Assembly: GCA_030770545.1 (NCBI GenBank)
Contig: CM061100.1
Location: forward strand, 7,137,501-7,201,500
Origin: Macropodus opercularis
Taxonomy: Eukaryota; Chordata; Actinopteri; Anabantiformes; Osphronemidae
DNA length: 64,000 bases
Direction: 5' to 3'
Part shown: positions 27,001 to 44,200 of the stretch, piece after piece
Layout of the letters: every line of letters starts with the position of its first letter
Numbering within the stretch: position 1 is the stretch's first letter
The notes under the pieces: model-generated
What the model was told of the DNA's origin: nothing
Database searches by the model: none
What the model saw: the letters and a program-made list of their open reading frames with translations, nothing else
Translations under genes and position numbers: made by a program

Positions 27001-29937
27001 GGATTAATTTGAGTGGCTCTTAGTCATTAAAGCATGAAATGTTCTCTTATTTATCACTGACAGGAAGCCTGTGTATGTGCCTGCGTACGACTTCGCGTCC
27101 CACTGCAAATGTCCTCGTGAAAGCTCCATATCTAATCTGATGCCTCGCCACAAAAAGTCAGAATAAAAAGCGATAAGCCCTGAATCGCAGAACACCATCC
27201 CACACATGCAGTTTATTAGAATCCAATTAAATATATTGCAGAGTGCGACTAATCCAGTCCCACAGTTTCCTGCTCCAGTGCAAGAAGAGTGTCATGGCTG
27301 TCATGTGATGGACCTTTCAACCCAAGCTTTGTTTACTGTCCTGTTTTTCCCATGCTGAGGGATTAAATGTTCCATCCTCCACCGACTAAATGTAGGAAGC
27401 TTTTATGTAATCATTGCAAAATAAAAGGTATGAAATATGAAAACTGTTAAGAAAGATGATACGCTGGTGCTCTAAAGACACGAAAGCTCAGCCCATGGCA
27501 AGGACAAAGAAGAGGAGGTCAAGATGTCAACTTAGTCAGATGTGACCAAACAAGTGAGGAACAATTTGTTCATATACGCCCTAAGGTAGAATGAGACCAT
27601 ACGTAGTCACATGTCCATCAACAGTGAACATACTGTAAACAAAGATGACATTATTTCACAGTTTCTTCTGATATTTGGACTTTAACTAGCTTGTTTGCTG
27701 TCTGTGCTTCATTGCAGATTTTGCTTTCTTCTCATCTCTGCAGGAAAGCAAATACGTGCATTTTCCAAAATACCCAAGTCTATAAATGTTCCTTTTATGT
27801 GTAGCTGCGTCAAGCATTTTTCTTTTATTTGGCATTTTGTCATGTTTTGCTCATACAGTATTAAAACATATTGTGCAGGAGATGTGGGGCTGGAGGTAGA
27901 GCCACAAACAAATGTATAAATGATAATGTCACAATGTCATAAATAAGACCCAAGAAAGACAAAGCACAGACCTGTACCCTGAATATACAGTGTTCACACA
28001 CATATTATTACAGTATGCAGCATAATTTGACAAGCAGTTGTTTTCCAGTTGGATGAAGTAAACATATTAACATCTCTGTTATGACAGCTGACCTTAGACT
28101 GTACTTCAGTAGGGTCTGTACCACACACACCACTTTAATTAGTGTCTCCTCCACTGCTGCACATTGGTTACTCAGTGTTCATATGTTGTAGAGCATAACT
28201 GATATGAGTATTTGCTGATTCTTTGTTTACTAATGAATATCTAGAAGATCCCAAACTAATTAACTTAATGGCCCAGAAGGCAGATCTGCGATGGAGATAC
28301 AGTGTGGGGGCCGGTGTTATTGGTTCGTCTTTGTAATGACTTCCTCTTTGAGATATGTTGCAGCATCCATCATCTCAAGGTGATTATCTCCAAATCCACC
28401 CGTCCCCGACAGGAAAAGCTGCTCTGCTGCTGGAGAACAACAACAGGAGATCTACCGGCAGGATTTTTTTTCTCCCCAGTCTTGAAGTATTATTAGTCAG
28501 ACACTTGGCTTCAGCCCCAACAACATGCAACAGCAGCAGCAGCAGCTCTTTGGCTTCACCTCGGTGAGCGATGGAGAGAACGCGCCGTATGTGCTTTGTG
28601 AGCAGTTTTAATGCCGAGCTACGGAGAAAGCTGCCCTTGCTCACGGCCGACAAATCTACGTGTTGATCTTTAAAATCTTCTTTCTGAAAAGGTGCAACTT
28701 TCGGTAAAGCTCTACTTTATGATTATGCACATGTTTCTTTGATGTCTCAAAGAAAGTCACATTGCTCCTGCTGCATCAATATGAAAAAAAAAAATCTAAA
28801 TTCATCCCATGGTATATTTTAATGCAGAGTAGATGAGACGCCTACAGACCTGTCTTCCTTTCAGACTTTCCATCCGCTTTGTTTCCTGCTTTAATCTGCG
28901 CACATCTGTATAATTTATTCTACAGATGGGCAGGGACTTTTCATGACAGGGGCCCTCTTGATCAGAAGTGCTTTTGTCTCCACTTCAAATCTGTTCTCCT
29001 TTGATCAACGCACAGCTACTAGAAGGCAGTGGGAAGCTCAAGCTGAGCTCTGAAATCAGGTTCCTTTTTCCACGACCTGTAGTTTGAGTACAGCTGCAGA
29101 TAGTGTGGATTAAACTGAGACAGTGGAATAAACTATTTAGCGCAGACTCTCCAAATGAGGCATCAACTCAACTCTTTTTCCAGGGGAATAGTAAATAGAG
29201 GTGAAATCCTCCAGCAACTTTGGCGTGTCAGCAAATCTTCTCTCCTCTGACAATGAATTTTTATGAGAAGAAAGAAAAAGTAAACCATTAAATGACTTTT
29301 AGAGGTAAAAAAGGATTCCCACACATGTGATCTGCCTGTTCGTGGGCTGTGCTCCATCATTTATATGGTAAAAGTATTGTAAAGCAATGTTAGGAGCAGC
29401 TGAGCCTCAGATTAAGCTAAATTACTGGTAGTTTCTAGTAAACGTAGACATAGACAGTAAAGATACATCGTAAATGTAAATAAAATAAATATTTGCGCAT
29501 GTCTTCACGAATATGACCAAACTTTACGCGTATGCATAATAAACAAATGCCACTGATGCCTTAGTAAAGCCACGTTTGTGTAACAAAGTTTGAGTGCGGA
29601 ACAAATGAAGCACCACTGCGCGTTGCCGATGCCAGCGTCTCACCTTTCTCAGGAGGCTGAGCATCTCTGTCGCCTGCTCCATCTTCTGCTCCCGGAGAAG
29701 CCTCTGGATGTCTCGGATCCACGCCACCCGTCTGACATATGGGCTGCGGTTGGTTTTGCGCAGCATCCCCGGGAGCTTGTCGGACTTGAGCATCAGGGAC
29801 GTAAACAAGAAGTCCCCCCTCCCGTCTCTGCAGCCACTTCTCTCGCATTCCTCGGCAGTGTCGTGCCTCTGCCGTCTTCTCTTGGACAATTTGCCTTCCA
29901 GATCGAGACTTCTCTGCCTGGTCAACTTAGAGCCCAT
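15054..29937 (-). CDS. lrrc75b: Leucine-rich repeat-containing protein 75B
   Basis: Four coding exons: 29644-29937, 25619-25747, 23228-23340 and 15054-15663. They join in frame to 381 aa, longer than human LRRC75B (about 315). The N-terminus MGSKLT fits the N-myristoylation pattern (Gly2, Thr6). Next comes a basic region, a conserved helix (VRRVAWIRDIQRLLREQKME), the DILYKNAAFLNLVDPISHE block, the KICRQLIYHLTPHSK block, then leucine-rich repeats in the last exon (VNLSGIPLSG, VDLSFTEL, LAVNGNRLT, LAWIDLGNNVDIF). The tail after SLPTIYE is acidic, with an EEEEEED run. The wording matches LRRC75B better than LRRC75A (AFLNLVDPISHELL, LPTIYE), and having GGT genes next door agrees with human 22q11. 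The start ATG is the first in frame after a stop-free GTG codon. The protein's biochemical role is not well established. Confidence 0.93.
15664..23227. other. lrrc75b intron 3 (7.6 kb)
   Basis: No exon recognised. It contains a 14-bp tandem repeat at 16629-16670, an unexplained open stretch at 17036-17530, and TAAT-rich sequence near 19.85 kb. Translations of the longer frames (for example 21574-21936 and 22337-22627) show no known domain. Confidence 0.5.
16629..16670. repeat. Short tandem repeat, 14-bp pyrimidine-rich unit x3
   Basis: Two exact copies of TCTCTCCTCCTTCG followed by a third, diverged copy, inside a longer pyrimidine-rich stretch of lrrc75b intron 3. Confidence 0.85.
23341..25618. 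other. lrrc75b intron 2
   Basis: Non-coding as far as I can tell. Overlapping open frames on both strands at 24517-25073 look accidental and carry no splice-bounded motif. Confidence 0.5.
25755..25783. repeat. (GAA)n / (CTT)n microsatellite in a splice acceptor tract
   Basis: An AGAAAGAAAGAAG-type purine run on the plus strand. On the minus strand it is the (CTT)n polypyrimidine tract directly upstream of the CAG acceptor of lrrc75b exon 2. Confidence 0.9.
25784..29643. other. lrrc75b intron 1
   Basis: No coding exon or RNA gene recognised on either strand in this 3.9-kb intron. Confidence 0.5.
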
Positions 29938-30260
29938 CACTCCTGAGAGGACGTGGTCGGTGGGTCGGCGGTGAGAGGGATTTCACAACATGCAGCCAAA
30001 GCATCACACTGGGCTCACCGCGCAGAATTGACGCCAAAACGTCAACAGACGGGTCAGAGTTTCAAACTTTCAGGGCTGCTCGCATCTCTCAGGCACCTGC
30101 ACAGCGACGTGCTCGCCGTCGTCCCCTGCCCGCATCCGTCCATGCACTGCCTGAGCGCCCCGGCATCCCCTGCTTCACTCGGAGCTGATGCGCTCCTCAG
30201 CCAATCAGATCGTGATTCCCTGCACAGCCCGAGAATGAGAAGGGCACGGTGTCAATCAGA
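29938..30260 (-). promoter_or_regulatory. Probable lrrc75b promoter and 5' UTR
   Basis: Sequence upstream of the lrrc75b start codon. It is comparatively CpG-rich and has a CCAAT motif at 30201-30205 (plus orientation). No clear TATA box was seen. Called mainly by position. Confidence 0.35.
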
Positions 30261-31098
30261 TCAGAGCAACGAGGCTTGTTTAATCCGACTAAATTATGGC
30301 GTTTTATGTAATAATCTCAGCATCTCGATGGAGTGATAGAAACAGTGAGCTTCGAAACACCAACACTGGGTAATTGTCACGTCTCAGAGGTGTCATTTTC
30401 TAAAGATTCAGTGGCAGCAGTCAACACATTAATGAGATGAAATGCTGCATGGTGCGCAGTCTGCTGATGCTGAATTACAAAGCTATAACTTTCTGGTTGG
30501 AATTACAAAAGAGGCTCTAACTGAACTCAGTGCATCCATTTGCTCCACGTGCGAGCCCATTAAATCCAGTATTGATCAGGTCCAGACAGGTGGGCTGTCA
30601 GACAGATTGAATCAAATACTGAAAGAAATGTGTCCAATCCAGTGATGTAGTGGTGCTAACGTAGCAGTGATCGGTAGAGTTACTTGTGGTTTATGGTAGA
30701 TTTCTTTTCTACCTTCTGATGTGACACACGGTGAAGTGTATCGTTGCATCCCAGCATGTAAAGCTGGGGGCCCGGCAGCAGAAACGTTTGGAAGCTGAGG
30801 CTAAGGAGGGTTTCCCCACCAGACCAATACAACCATTGACTGAAATGTGTGATGAGATGGTGATTGAAAAAGCTGCTCATAACAGCAGGATCTCTGTTGA
30901 ATTCTGTAGTCGTTTAGCTGTATCATGCGTCTCATACCTTGTGTTCAGGAAGCATGTAGCTAGTAAACATTGAATTTTTAAAGAAACTGCCTTAAACTTA
31001 TTGTCATGACACAGTAGCAAGAGCAAGTTTCCATATTGTAGTTTACCTATGAAGCCAGGACATTATTGTTCCAGCTGTCACCACTGCTACTTACGATT

Positions 31099-33190
31099 CA
31101 AGATCTGAAGGATTATGTGCCGTTGTTGGACGAGGACCCTTTAAGGGCTAATGTGGGGGAGTACGCCACGGTTGTTCCCAGTGCCCCCGCTAGCGGCCTT
31201 GTGCTCTCGCTGATGTTAAACATGCTGAATGGTAAATCTTGATGCTCGGTCCAAAAACCACAGTGAGTGGGAGCGAACGTGCTTTAATGTGAGCTGGCTT
31301 TACTTTGCCGGTGACTCTGAAATGCTCATCTGCTGCACGGGAAACCTACCCTGGAAACAAAACGGCGTTGTTGAACTAATGTTACATAAGAACAGCTTGA
31401 GCACGGAGAAAGACTGGCCTACTTTAGTCTAGTAGGACTGCAACCCGTATAAACTACAATCCCTAAATATAAAAACAGAACACAGTGATTTAAGATAAAT
31501 ATGCTTCCCTTTTTAGCTTTGTTATACACTATCAGATCTACTGGTTTTAAACATAGCCACGAATATTCTTTGTAGCTCAATGTTTTCTATGACCCCAGTG
31601 AGGGAACATCTTTGTAACCCCAACATAAAGACTGCATGATTAAAATAATTAAACATAATTTGTCTGCACACCCAAGAGACGCAGAGTCTGATCTGCAAAG
31701 TTCATGAGCTGTGTTATCATTTTGGTTCATAATAACACACCTCATCCTGGCTCGCGTTTGCTTTCTGATGACTTTCTTTTGTGGTATCTAATCCTAATCA
31801 ATCTTTTATGAAGGCATCGTCTCTCATCTCTTCACCTACTGTACCTTTCTGTACAGTGGCAGCATCTACAATGATGAATCTCTTCAAATCTTTTCTCTGA
31901 CTGACCTCCCACTAACACTAATCTCACCAACTGACCTTTGATTGGACACAGTTCACCAGCGAACAATTCAGCGACAGCCTGAAAGTTTCATCCTGGCGAT
32001 TTAGTGTGATTTCTGCCTCTGACAGCTGAAACTCATCAAACCAAAAGCACCTGTTCCCTGAGCCTTTTGCTCCAGTTTCCCCCTGTCAGCTCAGGCTAAT
32101 ACCTTCAGTCTGCTCACAGCAGCTTTTAGTCTAAATAAAAACACAGGAATAAACTGGCCCATAAAGTTAATTTCAGATGTTGAATGAATCAAATGACTGA
32201 TCGTTGGTCTATTTGTACAGCACCATCAACCCCTGATATGACCTCCTGATTGGGGAAGATAAATATACCACTGAGATGCATGGGCCCTGTTGTGTTAATG
32301 GTTATTATTCATCTGCAGCTTGGTCTCCAAAGACATGTCAAGGGGAATACATCTCCATGATCAGATGGACAATTTTAGCTCCCTGTTCATCAAAAACAGC
32401 TTTCGATTGACGCCTTTGCTGAAAAACCTCATCGTTTGTACATTCACACGTTTTTTTTTATGCGTCTGTTCATTTCGTCAACACGACATCTCAGGACATT
32501 CGATCTAGATGGTGCTTATAATTCCCTTTAAGACCCAATTAAGCTACAACACCTTAAGTTAAAGTTGAGTTATGCAGCTTCAACAGGAAACCTGGCTCCC
32601 CCTATAGGCACGGAAAGAACTTTCTGTGTGCGGCAGCCTACTGTTTTATTTATTTCATCTGACTGCCTTGGGTCATATTATGACAGTTTCAAATTATGAT
32701 GCACAGATGCAAATAGCACGTGTAACAACATCAAATAACTGCTACTGGGATACTTTGCTTCATCAAGAGACTTTATCACTGAAAGGATGTGAACATTGGA
32801 AATCAGCGTCATTTAACCTCCTTCCAGAAAAAGAGACGTTTTCTACACACTTGTGACGCTTATTTTAACTAGGTGATATTTATGTATACAGAGGGTGACG
32901 CTCAAGCTATGAAGTCACAGCTTATCCTCATTAAGTCTTTTGTCCTACAACAAAGACAGCGAAGCTTCACACTGACTAAGATCTGCGTGTTCTCATAACT
33001 CCCACCCAGTGCCTCAAAGGAAAACTGAGAAGAATCCACTTAGGAAATTATTACTTATTCATTAGTGCCACTGCTGAAATGTGTCTCATTACTGTGTCCT
33101 TTGTCTTTGTGGAAAAGAGCTGCTCTGAAACACAGCAAACAGGAAACCAAGTAGATTATTGCTCATCATACTATGCTAACAAGAAATAAT
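31099..33190 (+). pseudogene. Partial, broken tandem copy of ggt1
   Basis: Blocks of this segment match the intact ggt1 locus downstream in the same order. 31099-31297 matches 36931-37129 (most of exon 6 plus the start of intron 6, no gaps). About 31910-32160 matches 37450-37700 (intron 6). 32221-32253 matches the end of exon 8 and its donor. 32319-32436 matches exon 9. About 32690-32950 and 33007-33190 match DNA 0.4 to 0.8 kb beyond the ggt1 stop (40222-40612). Exons 1-5, 7, most of 8, and 10-12 are missing; the exon 6 acceptor is lost and the exon 9 copy has small deletions. The exon 6 copy is still open (DLKDYVPLLDEDPLRANVGE). It cannot make an enzyme. The arrangement indicates a tandem duplication that later decayed. 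Confidence 0.9.
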
Positions 33191-33199
33191 GTCAACCTT

Positions 33200-35569
33200 C
33201 AAAGAACTATTTCTTTTTTTATATCAACACCTTGTCCGGGTTTACGGTAGTAGAAGACCTACTGTATCATGCATCTCATAGTCATACCAGCCGCTGTAGT
33301 TTAGTTCATTTGTTTCGTTCTGTCTGCAGTTATCTCAATACAAGCTGTACTTTGGACCTTAGTGTTTTGCTGATGTTACACTGTGTCACCTGTGTTTAGT
33401 CCCCAGTGAGTCTCTGCCCTGAACGCATCAGTCCGTAAGCTCACTTTCAAAATAAACTGAACCGCGTGTTTAACTGTTTTTGATTCCGCTGATAACATCG
33501 CTGAGATGTGAGTCCTTACTGATGAAGGTGGTTCAGATCTAGTCCAGTTTATGCTCACTAGTAAATTCTGGTTGACCCTGCACCTGTAGTAAAATGTAAT
33601 CTCACCTTTTGTGTCTGACAAATATAGATATAGATATAATAAACATGCGTCTGACCCTCCAGGAGGAGATTTACAGCGTTGGAGAGTAAGAAGTTTTATG
33701 GTCTCTAGTGTTTTCTCTGAGTTTCACGTCATTGAAATCTATGCTGAATCATGGTCCTGGTGCCAGAATAACACTGAGTTTGTCTCCTTGTCTTTATCGT
33801 GGTGATTTGTCTACTTGCAGGCACCTCTCTTCCTTGACCACCTTCTCTACAAACCAATTTACTGGTGACGTCTTACAAAAGCAGCTCAGCTTGGAAATTA
33901 TTAAGGAAGTATTATAGGCTCTGTTCAAAGCGTTTCAGGTCTCTGTGTGCAGTCTGACATGGTGTAGTATCATAACATACGATAAACAACAAAACCAAAT
34001 CACCCCTTTCTTCCCTGTTCTCCTGTTGTTTGCCCCCTTCATCCTCTGGCTCGTCTTTCCTTCAGCTTACCCTTCTCTCTCTCTCTCTCCCTACCTGTTC
34101 CCCTGTGATCGGTTACTCTTTTGACCCTGGCGCTCACCTTCACTCTCAGCTGGATTCACTCAGCAACTAACATCCTTTTTAAACCCACAGTGAACCTTCC
34201 TCCAGTTGAGTTTAATGCCTTTTAAATTTATGGTGTGAGAATAACAGCGGCGGACTTTGTCTCCTTGTCGTCGTCATGGTCATTCATGATTGAGTGATGC
34301 CTCTTTAGGTGATGCCAATTCATTATTAGTCATGGGACGTACAGTATGTCTGTGTTCATACTCACCTGCTTCAGTCCATTGTGTGAAATAACACAGAATA
34401 AGTATTGTGCTCTATTATGTTTCAGATTGTAGCTACATTTCTTTGGCACTCTGAGTCTGGAAAGTCAAGCACATGAAATACATCCATCCACATATATCCA
34501 ATATAGCCATCCACAAATCCATGTGTGTAAGGCCTTAAAGACTTCCCTATGAAAATTGTTAAACAGTACTGTAATAACAATCTGCATTTAAAAAACATGT
34601 ATTCTTAATGTTTTATATGTTAAAGGGAAAACAAACATTACATATACAACCCAAAATGGTCAAATAATAAAGGGATCAGAATACGTTCTAATCTGCCCGA
34701 CACAGAAAGCTCAGGGTCCCTGTGTCACGGTTGAATGTTTTCTGCATCATCCATCTACTGGTGGAGAGGAGTATTTCCTCATTCATGGCATCTCTTCACA
34801 CTCCTTGCACTTTGATTTGCTCTAGTTTTCAGAGTTGGTGGAAAACTCAAAATAACGAATACAGATAACAACTTATTAGAGGCAATAATCTGAGCGTCGT
34901 TTCGAGCTGTTTCTTCTGTGTCTACAGTTTTCTGCTTCATAAGTAACACAAGTTAGGGCGTTTATGGTGAGGCAGGTTAAAGTTTAATGATTTAGTGATA
35001 GTTGCATGGTGAGAACCAGTATATCAACTGCTACGCGTTGGTAAACACGCACAGGGTCGGCAGTTTGTCGCTGTGGCCGCGAGACAACTAGGTAAGACAA
35101 AAATAGTTTTACATGCTCATGATTTGTTTCAGTCTTTGAGTTAGTGCAGTTTCTGAAGGGGAAAAAGGGAAAATTCTCTCCGTTAACCTTTGGACATTTC
35201 TCCACATGCTGCTCAGACAACTGTTGCTTTAGACATTTATTGCTGAAGTAATTTACAGTAGCACTTAGTGACAGATGTGAAGCCAGGCTCAGTTTGCATA
35301 CAGTAATGTCCAGCAGTAGATCATGTGCTATGAAAGAACGCGATGTTTAGTATAATGTTTGACATGAGGTAACCTGGAGAGTTGGAAGCAAATATTTAAC
35401 ATTCCAACAGTAGTTTTACAGATGTAAGGAGAGATTGTAACCAGAGAGGTAGAGGTTGAATATCTATCACTATCTATCTTATTGGTGTCATATTTTGATC
35501 ATAATCGTAATCATAAAGATTGGGTCCTACCTACTCTGTGATTCATAACTTCATTTACTGTATGTTAAG
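33200..35569. other. Region upstream of ggt1
   Basis: No coding exon recognised. Mammalian GGT1 has several non-coding 5' exons; if the fish gene does too, they could lie here, but sequence alone does not show them. A (CT)n run sits near 34073-34090. Confidence 0.4.
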
Positions 35570-39819
<4,250 letters not shown>

Positions 39820-39941
39820 GACAGTAAACATATGAGTGACTGTGTGGTCTAAGATTACCTCATAGCGAAATCAATCCTGTTGGTCTGAATGGCAATGTAC
39901 ACTGGCGTAGAGATACCGTATGGTTTATTTATTTTAAACTA

Positions 39942-39947
39942 AATAAA
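39942..39947 (+). terminator. Candidate poly(A) signal for ggt1
   Basis: AATAAA about 120 bases after the ggt1 stop codon, the first clear copy downstream and in the correct orientation. Confidence 0.5.
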
Positions 39948-41210
39948 TTAAGTGATCGAGTTTGTCTGTGATGTATTTAGTTATGTTTGGGTGCTGTTGA
40001 TTGACAGCTTACTAATGTGGAGATGTCACATGATTAGCAGATCTGAAGAGGCATAAATAATCTGGTATAAAAGTGGATGCAGGCAGGTTTGAGCTGCTCC
40101 AGTATTAATCCTTGGTGTGTACCTCTAGTTCACCAGACCCTTCAGAGAATAATATTAAAGTATCTTCACTTGTTACCTGCTGCAATAACAGATTCCTTAT
40201 TAGATTTTCCTTTAGGGCCCAATTAGATACAGATACAAACAGCATGTGTAACAACATCAAATAACTGCTGCTGCGATACTTCACTTCATCAAGATACTTT
40301 ATGACTGAAAGCACGTGAACACTGGAAGTCAGAGTCATTACAGGATCATTTAACCTCCTTCCTGTAAAGAGACATTTTCTACACACTTTAACGTGATGCT
40401 TATTTTAACTAGGTGATAAACGCTAAAGCTATGAAGTCAGAGCTCAGTCTCATCCAGTCCCTCAAAGGAAACCTGAGAAGAATCCACTCCACTTACAAAT
40501 GCATTAGTCTCTCTGCTGCATCTTTGTGAAAAGGTGTTTATTCTGAAATGAGGCCAACAGGAAAACATGAAGAAGATTATTGCTGATCACATTACATTAA
40601 CAAGCGAGTGTAGAAAAACAAAGGACTAAGGTGAGTGACTGCTTTGGTTTTATTTTGACATCAGGTATAGTCATAGAAAATGTGAGGTTGTTTACAAAAC
40701 ATTATATTATAAAAGAGAAAAACAATATGGCATGCTAGTGTTGTAAAATACTGTAAATGTTTGTAAAATATGTTAAGTGAGATAATGTTTTACTTGTTTT
40801 ATAAAAATAAATTCTATAGCTTTAAAAATACACAAAACACATAAAAACTTTAAGGTCACAGTTACATTTTCCTCGTCAGCTCACAGCAACAACTCATACA
40901 GTATTTCATTCACAATGTTAAACAGTCACATGGCTCAGAGAACGATCAGCAGTGAAAGAGCCTGATCACATGCTAGTTGTGCGCTAGTTTGTGTCATTCA
41001 AGTCTACTGTCCACTAGGTGACGAACACTTTCAAATAGTTTCAAGATTATTAAAAATACAGTGATGGGTAAAATTCTAAAATAATAAACAAAATTAGAGA
41101 CGAACTACATTAATCCTTTAACTGCTCGGTGGAGTTCACATTTTGTTCAGGCCTCGTCTTAAGGCTGAAGGCTCAGTCTTTGGTGAGAAGGTGCTCTCTT
41201 GTTCTGGCGT
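39948..41210. other. Convergent spacer between ggt1 and ggt5
   Basis: Holds the 3' ends of both genes. 40222-40612 also has a diverged copy at 32690-33190, so the duplicated unit extended past ggt1. A minus-strand AATAAA at 40649-40654 could end ggt5 (3' UTR about 560 bases). Confidence 0.5.
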
Positions 41211-44200
41211 TTAATATCCCGCTGACTTTCCTATCTTCCTCCCGTCTGATACAGCTAGAATGCAGCCGTTCTCCTTTTCCACAGCGTTGACTACGTTTAA
41301 GAAGTATTTCCAGTCTCCAACTGTGTGTCCAAGAGCTTTGAGGCCATCTTTCACTGACTGAGAGCACACAACAAGCGTTAACACCACTTCTCCTCCCCAC
41401 TGGTTACAGGTAACATGAATCTGATTGTGTAGGATTACGTCCTGGTAATGTCTGACAGAAGCCATTAGGATAAATAGAAATGCTTTTCATTAGGAACATG
41501 GTGACGGTCCAGTCAACTGGAATACTATTAAATAGACAGTGAGAATGAACAAGAGTACTTCACCTCGTCAAAGCCCGGCTCAAAATTCACATTGTTCTTG
41601 GCATCAACAAACACAATAGGAGCAGCGATGGCATCTTTTAGGTTCTTCCCCAGCCACAGGCGATTTATTAGAGACTGAAAAATGGAAAGGAATCGCATAA
41701 GCAAATGATGAGCAAGACACTAGAAGTGAGACTAGGCTGACTTACCCAGGCAACACCTGGGGTAATCATGCTTCCTCCAGAGCCACCAATCACAAGGATC
41801 CCTCCAGATTCGAACTCCAGCACTAATGGAGTCATCGAGGAGGGAGGCTGTTCACCTACGACAATGAATATGCTCCACGTTAGGCTGAAACTAAAGCAAC
41901 GTCGTCAATTCGCAGGCTTTGTGTATATGTCTGTGTCTGTACCTGCTCTCACTGTGTCTGCTCTGCCGCAGAAATCAGTCAGCTCGTTGTTGAGGATGAT
42001 GCCTGTTCGTGGAGAGAATATTGCTCCTCCGAAGCTACGGAAGGAACGAAACACAGTAGATGAAGCGGACGCATGTAACAACGCAGAACACTTTCCCATA
42101 ATGCAGTTAGTAGACCGTGAATCTCCTCCTGCTCACAGTTCGTTTATGGTGCTGGTTGCAGAGACGGCCAATCCGTCTTCATCCAGCGCAGACACATGCG
42201 TCGTCCCCATGCGATCAGAGGAAGGCTTTAGGCTGCTGTAGTGGGACTTTTCATGGGCACGGTCCGAAATCATTGCCTTGGTGCGATTAATGAAGGAGGC
42301 ATCAATCAAGTGATCTGCACTCTGCAAGGAGATGAGGTTAAGGCCATAATAAAATAGTTAATGCAAAAATAGGATCACTCATAAACCATCTCAGAGGACT
42401 TCTATTTTTCTTTTACTACGTACAGTACCATGTCATTAATATGAGCTGTTCCTGATAATAATTTGGTCCTAATTAAAAAAATAAGACCAGATCCAAACCT
42501 CATTATTAAAGACAGGATCCCTAATGCTTCTCTTCTGGGCATTAGCAAATTTAAGTGCCTCTATGAAACGGTGGTACAGCTGGAGCTTCTGGTCACCGTC
42601 CAGGGACTTTGGCGTTAATGAGAACTCTAAAGAGAAAGAGAACAGCAGCATCTGTTAAAGATTTTGTCCTTCGTTTTTTTTTGTTTGATTCACAGTTGTG
42701 TGTTTTCTGATTAAGTACAGTATAACCTGTGTAACAACTGTTCATAGGTTATACAAAATGCAACTAGAACTAAAACAGCATATAATTTGCACCGTTTCGA
42801 CTTTAGCTTCGTATTTTAGCTTTGGAACAATGAGCCAGTTGTGTCCTTCATCATGTTGCAGGAATTATCTAAGACAATCAACAGAACAGCTTGAACTCTA
42901 AATAACGAGCCTGTGTTTTTACTTGTCGGAACACAATGTCCTGCTGATGTGACCGATAAGCTAGAAATTATTTCACTCGGTTCCTGTTACAGATCATTTC
43001 AAAGCATCGTCGTACAGCACAATCAACCTTGCATGAGTCGGACAATGAAGGCAAGCAGGGCGCCCCCAGCAGGTGGTGGAGGGACGTGCATTAGCGCGTT
43101 TCCTATAGGGACGGTCCAGGCATCCTCAACCCGCACCTGGAACGACTTCAGATCCTCTGTTGTCAGCGTCCCACCTAAAACATGCACAGAGTGTATCCAT
43201 CCCAGGGCAGGAAGAGTAAATGCTGTTTAATAGTTTTCACAATATTTAGACATATTTTAAGTAGTATGCACACTAGGCCTGCACCAACCTGCATCTTTTA
43301 TGTCTTGGATTAAGTCTTGTCCTATCTTGCCAATGTAAAAAGCATCTGCCCCTTGCTCTGCAATGGTTTCCATGGTTTCGGCAAGTCTGGGAAACTTGAG
43401 CATATCGTCTTTGCCCAGAACATTTTTTTTCTTGTTGCAGAAAACTCCGCTAAAAAAACATTTAAGTTAAGAAAATATATATTAGAACATGAAACAGCAA
43501 AGCAGAATAGACTCATATGAGTTTTATGATTTGGGTAATTAAAGCGACCTTTGTTGAATACCGGTCATGTTCTGCTGAACTATACTTCATTCTGATTCAC
43601 ACCGAACTTTAAGCACAAAACACTTTGGCAAAGACTGTGAGCTCTGTTCATATCTTTGGGTCATTCAACCTTGCTCTGAAATGTCCTGCTGCTCAGAGAT
43701 TATGACGTTTTCACTAATCTAATCTTTCCATACAACAAGACAAAGCTGTTATGTAAGTCAATTGTTAACCGAAGGATTATGACATGAGGTAAATCAGCGA
43801 CTTTTCTCGTGTAGTGCAGTGCTATAAAGAGATGAGACAAGCCACCAGCAGGGTCAAAACAATTCAGCTCTGCTGCGCGGTCGGACATATGTTGTCGTCT
43901 GGTTCAAACGTTAGAGACGTTACCAAAGAGAGGAGTTTTCCACGTAGCTTTTCACGAGCGGGGACGCGAGGAGATTTCCCAGATAGGCTGGCATGGAGAT
44001 GCCATATCTGGCCAGTCGGACTGTTGGCTCGAACAGTTTGGCCCAGGGCAGCTTCCCGTAAGCTCTGTGAAGGGCCTCGTAGCCCCGCAGTTCCCCAGGA
44101 ACGCCAATCCACTGGCTACCTGCAGTGCCAATGAGCAAACAGTGCAGTTGCAGTGAAGCAGTGAGCGAAACTTGCAGAGGGAAGAGAAAGAGGAGCAACT

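Noticed and set aside
31229..31432. 67-codon plus-strand frame after the ggt1-like exon copy
   Set aside because: It reads through intron-derived sequence of the pseudogene and is not a GGT frame.
41768..42241. 157-codon plus-strand frame
   Set aside because: Antisense shadow of ggt5 exons 8 to 10, which read correctly on the minus strand.
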